This document shows positions 12,001 to 22,502 of a stretch of 64,000 bases of DNA, piece by piece. The stretch covers positions 73,472,001-73,536,000 of the forward strand of contig JAZBRS010000075.1 in assembly GCA_037176725.1 (NCBI GenBank), written 5' to 3'. How positions within the stretch are numbered: position 1 is the stretch's first letter; every line of letters begins with the position of its first letter. Below the pieces are notes generated by a model. The model saw only the letters and a program-made list of their open reading frames with translations. It had not been told where the DNA came from and did not search any database. The position numbers and the translations under genes were made by a program. This DNA is from Posidonia oceanica (lineage: Eukaryota > Streptophyta > Magnoliopsida > Alismatales > Posidoniaceae).

Positions 12001-14401
12001 TGCATTCCTCCTGTTATGGTCTTTGTCCTTCCTGGACTTTCTTTGCTCAAAGTTGGCTTCTTCCAGATTCAACTCTTGCTTTCGACGGCTAACCATGATA
12101 TCTTGTTCAGTTTCCAACCTTGCTGGCAATTCTGAGAGTTGAAGGAATGGGTTTAATCTCATAGATGTGGTCAACATATTAAAACTGTTTGGCAAACTAT
12201 TAAGTATAGTTGCTACTTGTAGTTTTTCTGGGATTGGAGTTCCTGCAATAGATAAATCTTTTACCATAACTATCATGTTGTTCACATGTTCCATGACACT
12301 TTGTTCCTCTTGCATTTTGCAGGAGTTATACTTCTGAAGGAGAAGTTGAGTATTGATTTCAGTGGTTTTATCATACTTCTCATTCAAAGCATTCCACAAA
12401 CTCTGTGTGGTATCATAAGTCTCAAAAAATTTTATGAGACTATCTTCCATGAACATAAACATGAGACTCCTTGCTTTTTTGTCATCAATTTTCTATTTTT
12501 CCTGTTTCTTGACTTCCACCTCAGAAGCATTACTGTCAAGTTCTGGAGCATTGGATTCTATGACATATTTCAGATTATCATAAATTAAAGCATATTTTAT
12601 TTTCCGGTGCCACATCTCATAGTTAACTCCATTCAATTTCTCCATTTTTGCCAACTTAGTAGTGATCAACTTGCTAGCAGCTATGTGAGTAGATCACACT
12701 CGTTAGAGTGGGAGAAGCAGGGAAGCTGAGGGCGAGTGGAGGCCGGAGCGGGGTAGCGTCGGAGGGGGGATGCCGTGGAAGCACCGAAGGGGGGATGCTG
12801 CAGAAGCGCCGGAGGGGGGATGCCGCGAAAGTGAGGCCGGCGTAGGGGAGACCGACCGTGGGAAGAGGAGGACTAAGCGGCGGGGCGAGACCAGAGGTTG
12901 GGTCGGGTGGATCTCGGAAGAAGAGGCGCCGGAGATTTGAGATTGGCCGCCGGAAAAGAGGTGAGTTTTCCTAGGTTTTGAGACCACTTGTTGGTTTTCC
13001 GATCTAGGTTGGGGGCTTCGGCGAATTGACCTTTCTAGGAAGATCCAATGTTTGCTTGTGAATCCCTTAGATAGAGATAACACCTATTTGTAGTGGAGGC
13101 CACCGTCTCACCCATAACCTCCATCCCAAACCGCCTCTTGATTTTTCGGGAAGATATTGCCTAAATCTCTAACTTCCTCTATCTTCGTGGTCTTCCTTGA
13201 TCACTTCCCCTATGTGTTTTAAAGTATAGGATACTAAAGTGAAAAGCAGTGATAGTATAGACTACCATCAAGTAATTAATTTTATTTTTTTATTAATTAT
13301 CATTGTTGTTTCAAATTATCACAATTTCTTGACTGAGTTTTGATTTGCAGGAACATGAACTCTCCTTGATGTATTATCACTCTTGGTTCTTAGTAGATGT
13401 TGCCAGTGAGAAGATTGGTAGGGTGTTGAAACTTGACACCATTGACACTACCGGGGAGAAGAAATGGCTTGGGAAAGACTTGCTGATCTTCAACACAGGG
13501 CATTGGTGGTTCCACAGGGGTAGCAGCCAACCGTGAGAGAGCTAATCCTACTACCATCGAGTGCTTCTTGACGTATAGTTTGTTTAACAACCAATACATC
13601 AAACATGTGTGTTGATTATTGCAGTTGGGATTACATGCAAGAAGGGAACAAGACCAGCAAGGATATGGACCGAAAGATGGCCTTGTCAGAAGGGCTATCA
13701 ACATGGGCCAAATGGGTGGACTCCAAGATCAACCAATCCACAACCAAAGTCTTCTTTCAGGGTCCATCTCCGGGCCACTTTCGGTATGTAAATGTATTCT
13801 AGCAGCAGTATTCGGACAAGAACCCGGTACTGTAAATGGAATTAGACTCATATTTATTTTTCGTTGCAACTACATATAATTTAGTTGACAAGAGAAGTAC
13901 ATTAAACCTAGTCTCGACCAATAATTATACAAGTAGTCCCATATAGAAGACACTTCTTTGCAATCCCATCGGCTGAATCCCTTTTTATATCCAAAATTGG
14001 ATAAACTTCCCTTATTCCATTGGGTTTCTCTATTCGTTTAAATTTTAAAAATTTACCGCATGCATGGTTCTTTGCAAATCAAACAGTGGTGAAGAATGGG
14101 GGGGGGCTCAAGAAGAAGTAGCTGCAAAGGCGAGACGGAGCCGGTGAAAGGAGACACGTATCCAGGAGGTATGCCTTCAACGTTGATGATGGTGAAGAGC
14201 ACACTGAGCTCCATGTCAAAGCCAGCAGAGTTGTTGGATGTCACATTATTATCGCAGCTTAGGAAAGATGGACACCCTACCAAGTATAGCTCCCACCCGT
14301 CGGCCATCGACTGTAGCCATTGGTGCCTCGCCGGAGTTCCAGACACATGGAATCAGCTCTTGTATGCATCCCTGCTGAAGTACTCCTCTACTTCTTCATG
14401 A
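6090..14401 (+). CDS. TBL-A: TBL/PMR5-family wall polysaccharide O-acetylation protein, frameshifted in last exon
   Basis: Five exons: 6090-6367, 6458-6629, 13351-13532, 13625-13783 and 14087-14401. The product begins with a signal peptide or anchor, then the PMR5N domain ([30 protein letters not shown]), then the PC-esterase part with the GDS motif ([11 protein letters not shown]), FNTGHWW, and DCSHWC carrying the DxxH pair. Members act in the Golgi or wall as polysaccharide O-acetyltransferases; TBL38 was reported as a pectin acetylesterase. It belongs to the clade around PMR5/TBL37-45. The five exons sum to 1106 nt, one short of a multiple of three. A run of nine Gs (14098-14106) shifts the frame and gives a stop at 14145-14147. 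One more G restores the frame seen in TBL-B. Splicing to an AG ten bases downstream would also restore frame but would drop the conserved Trp. Intron 2 (6.7 kb) is packed with transposons. It is either a recent pseudogene or a homopolymer sequencing error. Confidence 0.8.
6409..6435. repeat. (CT)n microsatellite
   Basis: About 13 CT units lie in TBL-A intron 1, close to the branch/acceptor region of exon 2, where they also lengthen the polypyrimidine tract. Confidence 0.85.
6850..7577. mobile_element. Non-autonomous hAT-like insert
   Basis: The right end reads …CTCGTTTATCACCCCTA, the reverse of the common plant hAT terminus TAGGGGTGATAAACGAG. The body carries many AGCTCG/GGCTCGA-type motifs in both orientations, typical of hAT subterminal regions. 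The left terminus is diverged or lost, so the left boundary is approximate. MITE sequence resumes immediately after it (CTAACGTTATATCTC). There is no coding sequence. Confidence 0.4.
8320..8544 (-). repeat. Copia-1 3' LTR
   Basis: 225 bp with TGTT…AACA ends on both strands. It is about 90% alike by eye to 12989-13207. Confidence 0.85.
8624..12462 (-). pseudogene. Copia-1 gag-pol remnant
   Basis: The minus-strand order is correct for a Copia polyprotein. Gag (11617-12462) ends with a CCHC knuckle ([14 protein letters not shown]), followed by protease with [11 protein letters not shown], where the usual DSG is DFG. Integrase is at 10379-11337 ([32 protein letters not shown]). Reverse transcriptase is at 9458-10192 ([12 protein letters not shown], then YVDDILLA) and RNase H at 8624-9328 ([10 protein letters not shown]). 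Frames are interrupted several times, so no polyprotein can be made. Confidence 0.85.
12989..13207 (-). repeat. Copia-1 5' LTR, outer end truncated
   Basis: It matches the left LTR from TGTTGGTTTTCC to CACTTC and then runs straight into MITE sequence. The terminal TTAACA expected at this end is absent. Confidence 0.8.
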
Positions 14402-15737
14402 ACCAAAAGCCCCACACTCGAATTATCAGAAGTTACTTAATTCCTCAAAGAAATGGCAGGCATCTGAGTGGGTGTAGCCTGAATTAAGTTGCAATTATAT
14501 TTCATTGACAACGTCACATGGAATGAATTAATGTGGTCTAAGTACTGTATCTGTTGTTGAAAGGTCACCATTCGTAAGTTTGAGCGATTTATACATATGC
14601 ACGCAAAGGACAAAGCCATGCATGATAGGGATTGCTCCCTGCTGCATGAAGAGGCAATACAAAAATTGACATCTAACCTTCCACAAAGAGACGATATTTA
14701 CAGTATATATAGGTACACACATGTTATCGTGTCGTGGGCCTTCTGTACAGGTCAAATCAATGAACTCATAGAACCTCAGCCCATGATAATAATACCTGTG
14801 CTTGGGGTTCAAGAATTAATTAAGTTTGCGTCAATCCTTGTCAAGCAACTAATTAAGTTTCTTGATTGCAAATATCAATTGTTAAAACACAATGATGACA
14901 ATCACTTTGGAGTGACTGTAGTTGAATGTTGGGCCTATCATGGAATAGATTGAATTGAAAAATGTGTGTATAACTGTATATGCATGTAAAAGGAAGCAAA
15001 TTCCAAAATTTTATTGGTTATAATTTCCTCTCTACCGTGGGGATCAGGAAATGAGTTTATTTCCTTGTCGTGCATAAGCACCATGAAATGGATGATCAAA
15101 GAGAAATTCATTTAACATCTTTCTGCAACCAGAGGTCAATTAACATCTTTCTGTAGCCTTAGGCGAAATAACAATACAATTTACCTTCCGGTTACTTCTT
15201 ATATGAGTAATGCTTTCTAAAGAAAATGTCATCATCGTCTCCACGTCGATACACTGTCATTTCGGTCAGACTAATCCAAATTTAAATGATGAAAATGGAA
15301 TCAGCATTAAGACAGGATTGCAATCTTTAGACACAAGTTTAGCTGAGAGTAGGATACCCAATTCCCTCTCATATGGTCCATCAACCAATTTCAGTATTCA
15401 CTTGTTTGAAGAGGAAAGAAGAAAGGGTCTCCATCCAACCTTGACATGTTTCCACAAATGTTCACAAATTAGACATCAACCAGTTGTTTCCACTGGTTCT
15501 TGATCTAGCTTACGAGATTCTAAATATTCTTAATAAGTAATTGTATCAATCACATGCCAGACAAGCAAAATCAGAGCATCTTCCTCAACAAGCGTTTCCC
15601 AGTGGGAAAGTCTAGCTGGCCTTTAAATATTCCTCTCTTAGAACTTGAAAATAATATTCAAAACAAAGACTAGAAATTGGACATGGAGTCTTCTTTGACG
15701 ATTTCCATCATCGATGCAGATCAACTAAAACCAAGAG
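14402..15737. other. Intergenic region between TBL-A and TBL-B
   Basis: AT-rich spacer. It contains the TBL-A 3' flank and, at 15622-15630, a TATA-like TTTAAATAT that could serve TBL-B about 110 bp downstream. Open frames at 14597-14953 and 15210-15503 show no recognisable domain, and I do not call them genes. Confidence 0.55.
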
Positions 15738-17854
15738 ATGGATTGTGGGTTCAAGCTTCCAGTTTCCCCACCTTGTTTGGCTTTCCTGATCTTTGTGCTC
15801 TTCTTTCATGCCACAGTCATCCAATCTAGTTCTGAGAATTGCAACTATTACCGAGGGAGTTGGGTTTATGATGATTCATATCCAATCTATTCGAGTTGTC
15901 CATTTGTTATGGGATTTGATTGCCAGATGTATGGTAGACCAGACAAGGATTATCTGAAATACAGATGGAAGCCCCAAGAGTGTGATGTCCCAAGGTCAGT
16001 GTCTGCTTCTCTTCTCAGATCTCCCTGTCAGATAAATATGAGAGAAGATTGAATTCCGTGTTGTTTATATGAAAGGTTTGATGGTCTTGATTTTCTGAGG
16101 AGATGGAAGGGAAAGAAGATAATGTTTGTGGGAGATTCACTGAGCTTAAACATGTGGGTTTCATTCAATTGCATGCTCTATGCAGCAGTGCCTAACACCA
16201 TTACCACCTCCATCAAGCAAGACCAATTGTACAAAAGAACATTTGAGGTCAGTGTCTAGGAAACAAGGTTGGTTAGTTCTTTCTTCATCTCTGCTTGGGA
16301 GTAGAAACATAGCAAAATGTATTGTGTTGCAGGAATATGGTGTGTCAGTGATGCTATACCACAGTTTGTTCTTGGTGGATCTTGTGGAAGAGAAGATTGG
16401 AAGGGTCTTGAAGCTTGATGGCATTGAGAGTGGGAAAGCATGGCTTGGGGTTGACTTGCTGATATTCAACACAGGGCATTGGTGGTCTCACAGAAACAAC
16501 AGCCAACCGTATGGAAGCTAATCCTCCTGCAAGGGTTTGTGTCTTTTTAGTTTGTGAGAACTGTTATGTGGTCTTATTTTTCTCTTTCGCTTTCTAATTT
16601 TTTTTTTGGGGAGCAATGGCCCTTTTTTCATTATAGTGTATTGTCATGTAGATGAGTATTTAACAGTGTAACCAGATGTTAATGCACTTTTATTTTAGAA
16701 TTGGAACTGAGCCACCAAATAACATGCAATTAGGTCCGAAAAACCTTTTCCAAAATTTTGATTTCCTAGTTGAACTGTAACCTATTCATTTTAGTCCCTA
16801 ATTTTGTTGAGCAACTTTCTCAAATCCCAACTCTCTTTCTTTGTCTTTTTCTCCGTATTTTTTGTAACTAGAGTTTTAATCCCTGGTCATCTAACTTTTG
16901 AAAATATAAAATCTAACATATACCTCCTTAAGACTTTATATATCTAACCTCCTTTTGTTCTTATTTGCAATCATATCATTTGTTTTTGCCGTTTGGATAA
17001 TCAAACCACCCCCACCCACCGCCCCACCGCCCCACCACCCCCCTCCTCCATTATTTCATGTTATCTTTATTTTATCAGCATACCTACTCATTGGATTATT
17101 AATCTCATATTAAAATATTTTTCATATGAACATATTTTATTGTATAAATAATTATAAAGACTTTTCTAAAATTAAAATACTACTTTTGGTTGCAGGTGGG
17201 ATTTCATGCAAGAAGGCAACATGACCTACAGGGACATGGACCGGAACGTGGGCCTATCAAAGGGTCTATCAACGTGGGCCCATTGGGTTGACTCCAACGT
17301 CAACTCATCTACAACCCAAGTATTCTTTCAGGGCCCATCTCCAGGCCACTTCCGGTATGTAAATGTATTCCATTTGTATGACAACGTTCTTGTGTTCCCG
17401 CGCCATTTCTGTTCAAATCTTAATTCTTCCTTGGTCATGGCAACTCAGTGGCGAGGAATGGGGAGGGCCCAAAGGGAGCACCTGTAGAGGCGAGATGGAG
17501 CCGGTGGAGGGACCGACGTATCCGATGGGTCCACCACCACAATTGGCCACCATTAAGGGAGTTTTGAGCACGATGTTGAAGCCGGTGGAGTTGTTGGACG
17601 TTACGTCGCTATCGCAACTCAGGAAAGATGGACATCCTTCGATGTATAGCGCATTTCCGAAGGTCTTGGACTGCAGTCACTGGTGCCTTGCCGGTGTTCT
17701 AGACACGTGGAATCAGCTCTTATGCGCTTCTCTTCTTCCCCCTTCTCCTCCCACTTCCTCAAGTAACAACATGGGGCTGAACAAATTGTCTAGTCTATGC
17801 TTGTGGAGGATGGTCTGCTTATTAATTATAGGTGTTGTTCTTATTGGGATATGA
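15738..17854 (+). CDS. TBL-B: intact TBL/PMR5-family protein with hydrophobic C-terminal tail
   Basis: Five exons: 15738-15994, 16076-16247, 16333-16508, 17196-17354 and 17449-17854. They join in frame to 389 residues. An N-terminal hydrophobic segment (about residues 8-28) is followed by the PMR5N domain ([30 protein letters not shown]). The GDS motif is [11 protein letters not shown] with Ser at about 107. FNTGHWW follows, and the DxxH motif is DCSHWCLAG (Asp 329, His 332). The family acetylates or deacetylates wall polysaccharides in the Golgi and wall; the substrate cannot be read from sequence. It is closest in the window to TBL-A, with the same intron positions and an identical exon 4 length. 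The usual GVPDTWN is GVLDTWN here. Relatives generally end soon after WNQLLYA, but this one continues for about 40 residues: a Pro/Ser/Asn-rich linker and a hydrophobic end ([13 protein letters not shown]) resembling a GPI-anchor signal. Confidence 0.9.
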
Positions 17855-18463
17855 TTAAGAAACTAATTGGTTAGTGATCGCAATACATATGGTTTTGATT
17901 ATAATTGGATTCCTTCTCCTTCAATCGTGTGGTTCTTGATTGAATCTTGAGTCAAAGTTGGAAGTCAAATCTTAAGAGTAGATGGTGATATACAACTCAA
18001 CACCCTATCAACAACCTCAACTTCTCTTTTGTTGGTGAAGTGTCATGTCAACAGATAGGTGTACAAAATCTCGTTACAATAGATAGGTGTGCAATCGGCA
18101 TAAGTGTTGGGATCAGCTCTCTGGGCTCATTACATTTGTTCACTGTAAACTGATGTGTGTCCATCCTTCCGAAACTCAGACAGCTATGTGATGTTTGGCA
18201 GAGTAACGTCAACTTCCAATTCCAGCAATGCGTCTCTTACCGCTTCCATTATGGCAAAACTTGAACCAGTACCCCAAGATGAAGGTGACTTGATTGGATA
18301 TGACTCATTGTGGCAGTTCCCATGGGTTCCATCTCTCCATTCCCAACTCCGGGATATGGAAACATAATATACATGTGACGTTGCTTCTGAAACAAACTTC
18401 AGATCATTTTTAGTGTTTTTTGTCTCCTTTTTCATGACTGACCACAAGTGAGTTGGTGATAAA

Positions 18464-19782
18464 TGTTGGAATAATTCATGGAATTATATGTATAAATACA
18501 TTAATTGTATTGATTAACATATCAATTAAAGTCATAACATAAGATCTAGGAAAAGCTATAAGCCACTAATGCTAGCAACAGAAACAAAATAGAGAAATAA
18601 AGTTAGATCTTATCTGATTGAGTCGTCCTAAATGACTTGTCTTAGAAAAAACAACGACTTACACCGGTACACAGGGTTCCATACTTTTCCTCTCAGGATA
18701 AAATGATCCAGTAGATGGAGAACGTACTGGATTCTAGTCTACACGGCGATCACACCTCAGTCGCCTCAGAAACAAATAGCACACCAGTAGACAAAGAGAG
18801 ATGCGTCACAATTTCGTTTCCGGGGAACACAGAATCGTCAAAGATGAGACAGAAGAGGAAAGTGTGTGAGAAGAAGAAGAAGAAGTTCGTAACCGTCTCT
18901 CCTCTCGTCCCATATATCCGTCTCAATGAGTCTGACCCTTTCCACGTGGTTTGGAAACACCCATTGGAGGACGCATTTTGACTGGCCAGATCGTCATTAA
19001 TTAAGGTAAAACATTAATTAAACTTAATTAGCTAGTGTAATTTTGTGCAAAAAGTACCCGAAGACCATTCCCTCAAGCCCGAGCCCAGCCAGGCCCCACG
19101 CGTACGTGCGCGTGTGGTCATCCATGCCTAGTCCAAGCTCTTGTGAACAATTGTTCTAGAGCTCCATGGAAATAGGGTCATCCAATATTTTACTATTCTC
19201 CAATGTGGGACTAAAGTCCCCTCCTCATGTACAAAACTACCCTCTAAAATATTCCTTCCATTGGATTTACACTTTTGGACTTATTACTAAACAATTAATC
19301 ATTATTAATAAAGGCAATGTAATGGACTTAACATGAATATTATTTAATCAAGTATCATGGACCTAATTAAACCCAACTTAAATCCGATTAATTAATTGTT
19401 CAACAATAGACTCATGAAGTAGACCTTCTGAGTTTTAGGATTGATTGAGGTCTTCAACCAATCGGTTCATGTTTCAAGTGCAAGATGATAAGCAGTGGGA
19501 ACTTCATAATCTTTGATCTCTGCTGAACCAATTCTGAAATTATCCATTAAATGGAATTGGGATCAACATTAACATCAAAACCATCATATTATTTTTATTC
19601 AATAAATTACACATATCTTTCCAAACTTTACTAACGTGGCATTAGTGAGAGGCTTGTTCATCCACCAAACATAGCTTTCAAAAACCAGAAAATCAACTCC
19701 TTCTCAATGGTGACTAAGCTTCGCAATGGTGTTTAGCTTGACCAATTTGTTCTGCACTCGATGTTTTGTCGCATGATTTGCA
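18464..19782 (-). repeat. Copia-2 3' LTR
   Basis: It aligns along its length with 22503-23836 with scattered substitutions. It contains a plus-strand 88-codon open frame (18715-18981) that also exists in the other LTR. Confidence 0.8.
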
Positions 19783-19789
19783 TTGATTG

Positions 19790-22382
19790 TGCTTCGCAAT
19801 GGAGTTTACCCATTTCATTGTGTAAATTCCTTGGCAACCAATCTGACCTTATACTTATTGGTTGTTCCATCTGGACTCAGTTTCTTCTTAAATATCTATT
19901 TACACCCAACAGTTGTACACCTAGGAGGTAAATCAACCAATTTCCATGTCCCATTAGAGACAATTGATTGAATTTCACTATTGACAGATTCCTTCCAATG
20001 CTTTGCTTCAGGTGAAGCCATAACTTGCTTGAAGGTTACAAGATCATCCTCTATATTGAAAGTAACAAAGTCACTTCCAAGATCTTTGGATATCCTAGCT
20101 CTCTTACTTCTCTTAGGCTCAGTTATTTCCATAGACTGATCTAGTTTAGAAATAACACCATCAGGTTCACCCCCTACATATGCCATCCTTTCTACATAAT
20201 CAGGAATGGAACCAGTAGTAGGGGTAGAATCTACAGAAGAAACACTTTGGGGAACACCTGTATTCATGGGAAACACATTTTCAAAGAATGTTGCATCACA
20301 GAATTCTACTATAGTGTTAACATCTATGCATGAAACATCAAATCTTATGACTAAGAATTTATAGGCATAACTAGTTTCCACATAACCTAAAAATATAACA
20401 TCTACTATTTTAGGTCCCAATTTCTTTCTCTTGTGTTATGGGATCAGTACTTTCGCATGATACCCACACACTTTGAGATATTTGAGGCTTGTCTTGTGAC
20501 CACTCCAAAGCTCAAAAGGACTACTTTCTTTATGCTTATTGGGAACTCTATTCAAAATATGGCAAGCCGTATTTAAAGCTTCCCCCACATATAAGTAAGT
20601 AATCCAGAGCTTTACAGTAGAACATTTATCATATCTGTCAGGGTTCTATTTTTCTATTCTGCTATTCCATTATACTGTGGTGAATAAGGAGCCATCACCT
20701 CATGTACAATACCGGCACTTTGACAGTATTATTGAAATATGTTAGACGTGTATTCACCATCCCTATCAGATTTTAATCTTTTAAGTACCTTACCAGTTTG
20801 TGTTTCAGCTTCACTTTTATAAATTACAAATTTATTAAGAGCCTCACCTTTACTTTTCAGTAAATAGGAATAACAATATCTACTACAATCATCAATGAAC
20901 GTGATAAAATATTTCTTATTATCCCTAATTATCATGTCATTAAATTCACAAACATCCGTATACGTTAAATCAAGTACATCTGATTTTCTATCAACCACAT
21001 GGAATGGTTTCCTAGGTTGTTTAGCCTGCACACATATTTCACATTTATGTTTTCTAGCAATAGTAACCTTAGGAATAAGATTCAAATTCATCATTCTTTT
21101 TAGGAAATCTTGTCCTAAATGTTTATGCCAAATATCAGAAGATTCAATACTATAAATGACAGAATGAACATTATCATCATTCACACATGCATTGTTAACA
21201 TGTTCAACATGAAGTTTAAACAAATCTTCAACATCACACAAATAACATTTTCCATAAAAAATACTAATACTTAAATGTGAAGCAAAAACTTTATTACATT
21301 TATAATCTAACCGAAAACCTTCTCTAACTAATATAGGACCACTCAGGATGTTCCGGCGTATCGTAGGAGCATGTCTGACTTTGTGTAAAGTCAGAACCTT
21401 TTTAGAAGGAATCAGTTCCATACGATCCTCGCCCTTCACATCTGCAGTCGTCAGGTCCCCAAGCATCACAGTCTTCCTACTAACGGGCTGATAAGACACA
21501 AACAGAGACTTGTCAGCGCAAACATGTACATTAGCCCCAATGTCAACAATCTAGTAATGTGGTTCATAAATAGTAAAGAGTTTAGGTTTTACAATAAGAT
21601 ATCCGTCATTGTTTTCAAGAGCAAAGGTCACCATGTTGACCAACGCTCCATCAGTGGCTCCAGGTAACTTGGCTTTCTTAGATGGACATTCCTTCACCAA
21701 TGCCCAACCTGACGACAGTTTCAGCACAGTTTCTTCCAGGTTTTTTCTGGATCTTGGTCTTTGCCTTAATTTTTGTTTTTGTTTTTCCTTTCTGATCTTT
21801 ACTTGGCTTATTACCAACTGTCACATTAACCTAGACGTTGCTCTCCACAGGCATCATATGTTTTTGACTCTTGTGTTCTTCCTCTATTGCTATGTCAATC
21901 ATAAGATCATCAAGGGTCAAATTTCCCTTCTTGTGCTTGAACTCCAGATTGAAATCTTCCCAAGACTTTGGAAAATTATCAATGATTGACATGACAATAA
22001 ATTTTCCAAAAAGCTTCATGTCTGCCTCTTGAAAGCCATGACACAAGAATAAAAATTCATGAGCTTGTTCAGTCATCGACTTACTCTCAGCCATCTGATA
22101 CTTCAAAAACTTGGAAACATAATACTTTTCTAGACCTTGGCCCTCAGTATTATATTTCCGATCTAGGGCACCTCAAAGTACCTTTGCTGTTGAGGAGGAG
22201 GATGCACTGTCTACATCAAACAACACATTTGACAATGCTGACAGTATACAACAACGTGTCAGTTGATCTTTCTCCTTCCACTCAATGATTTTCTCTGCGC
22301 TTTTAGAGTCAGAAGCATCTGGCTCAGGACAGTCAGACTCTATAAAGGACAGCAACCCTAACATGGTTAACCAGATTTTCAT
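19790..22382 (-). pseudogene. Copia-2 gag-pol remnant
   Basis: Gag fragments are at 21831-22382 (…AHEFLFLCHGF, FPKSWEDFNLEFKHKKG). Protease is reduced to VDIGANVHVCADKSLF after a TAG stop, with DIG in place of DTG/DSG. Integrase lies in 20729-21499 (IWHKHLGQDFLKRM, CEICVQAKQPRKPF, FIDDCSRYCYSYL). The linker and start of reverse transcriptase are at 19896-20420 (HWKESVNSEIQSI, GTWKLVDLPP) and continue to a break near 19810 (LSPDGTTNKYKVRLVAKEF). Everything downstream is deleted. Confidence 0.82.
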
Positions 22383-22502
22383 ACGTTGTTGCTAACATTT
22401 GAAGTAAGGACCGCAGAATTTCTTTAGCATTCCGGCCATGTCTACTCTAGATCTAATCGAGACAATACTAGACATGTTAAGAAAATAAGTTTTCTCTAAG
22501 AA

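Larger units (their letters stand above)
8320..13207 (-). mobile_element. Copia-1: degraded Ty1/copia retrotransposon
   Basis: A minus-strand element with LTRs at 8320-8544 (3' LTR) and 12989-13207 (5' LTR). On the minus strand the LTR runs TGTTAAGAAG…GGAAAACCAACA. The primer-binding site after the 5' LTR is TGGTCTCAAAAC, a degenerate match to the initiator-Met-tRNA site TGGTATCAGAGC. The polypurine tract CAAGTGGGAAA directly precedes the 3' LTR. The outer 6-7 bp of the 5' LTR are missing, and 58 bp of the flanking MITE end is duplicated on both sides. The coding region is in several broken frames. It lies inside TBL-A intron 2. Confidence 0.88.
6664..13280. mobile_element. Long-TIR MITE-like element split by later insertions
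   Basis: The left end (GTTAATTACTTGATGGTA…, then CTCTTTAGTATCTTATATTTC) is an inverted copy of the right end (…ACTACCATCAAGTAATTAA, and internally GTATAGGATACTAAA), with homology running well over 100 bp inward. This is the layout of a non-autonomous DNA transposon with long terminal inverted repeats. A second inner copy of the subterminal sequence lies near 7640-7760. The element sits in TBL-A intron 2 and was later entered by a hAT-like element and by Copia-1. No transposase is visible. The superfamily is not certain, because the target duplication is obscured by flanking AT-rich sequence. Confidence 0.55.

Noticed and set aside
14597..14953. 118-codon open frame between TBL-A and TBL-B
   Set aside because: No domain, no promoter or splice context, and length within chance for this region.
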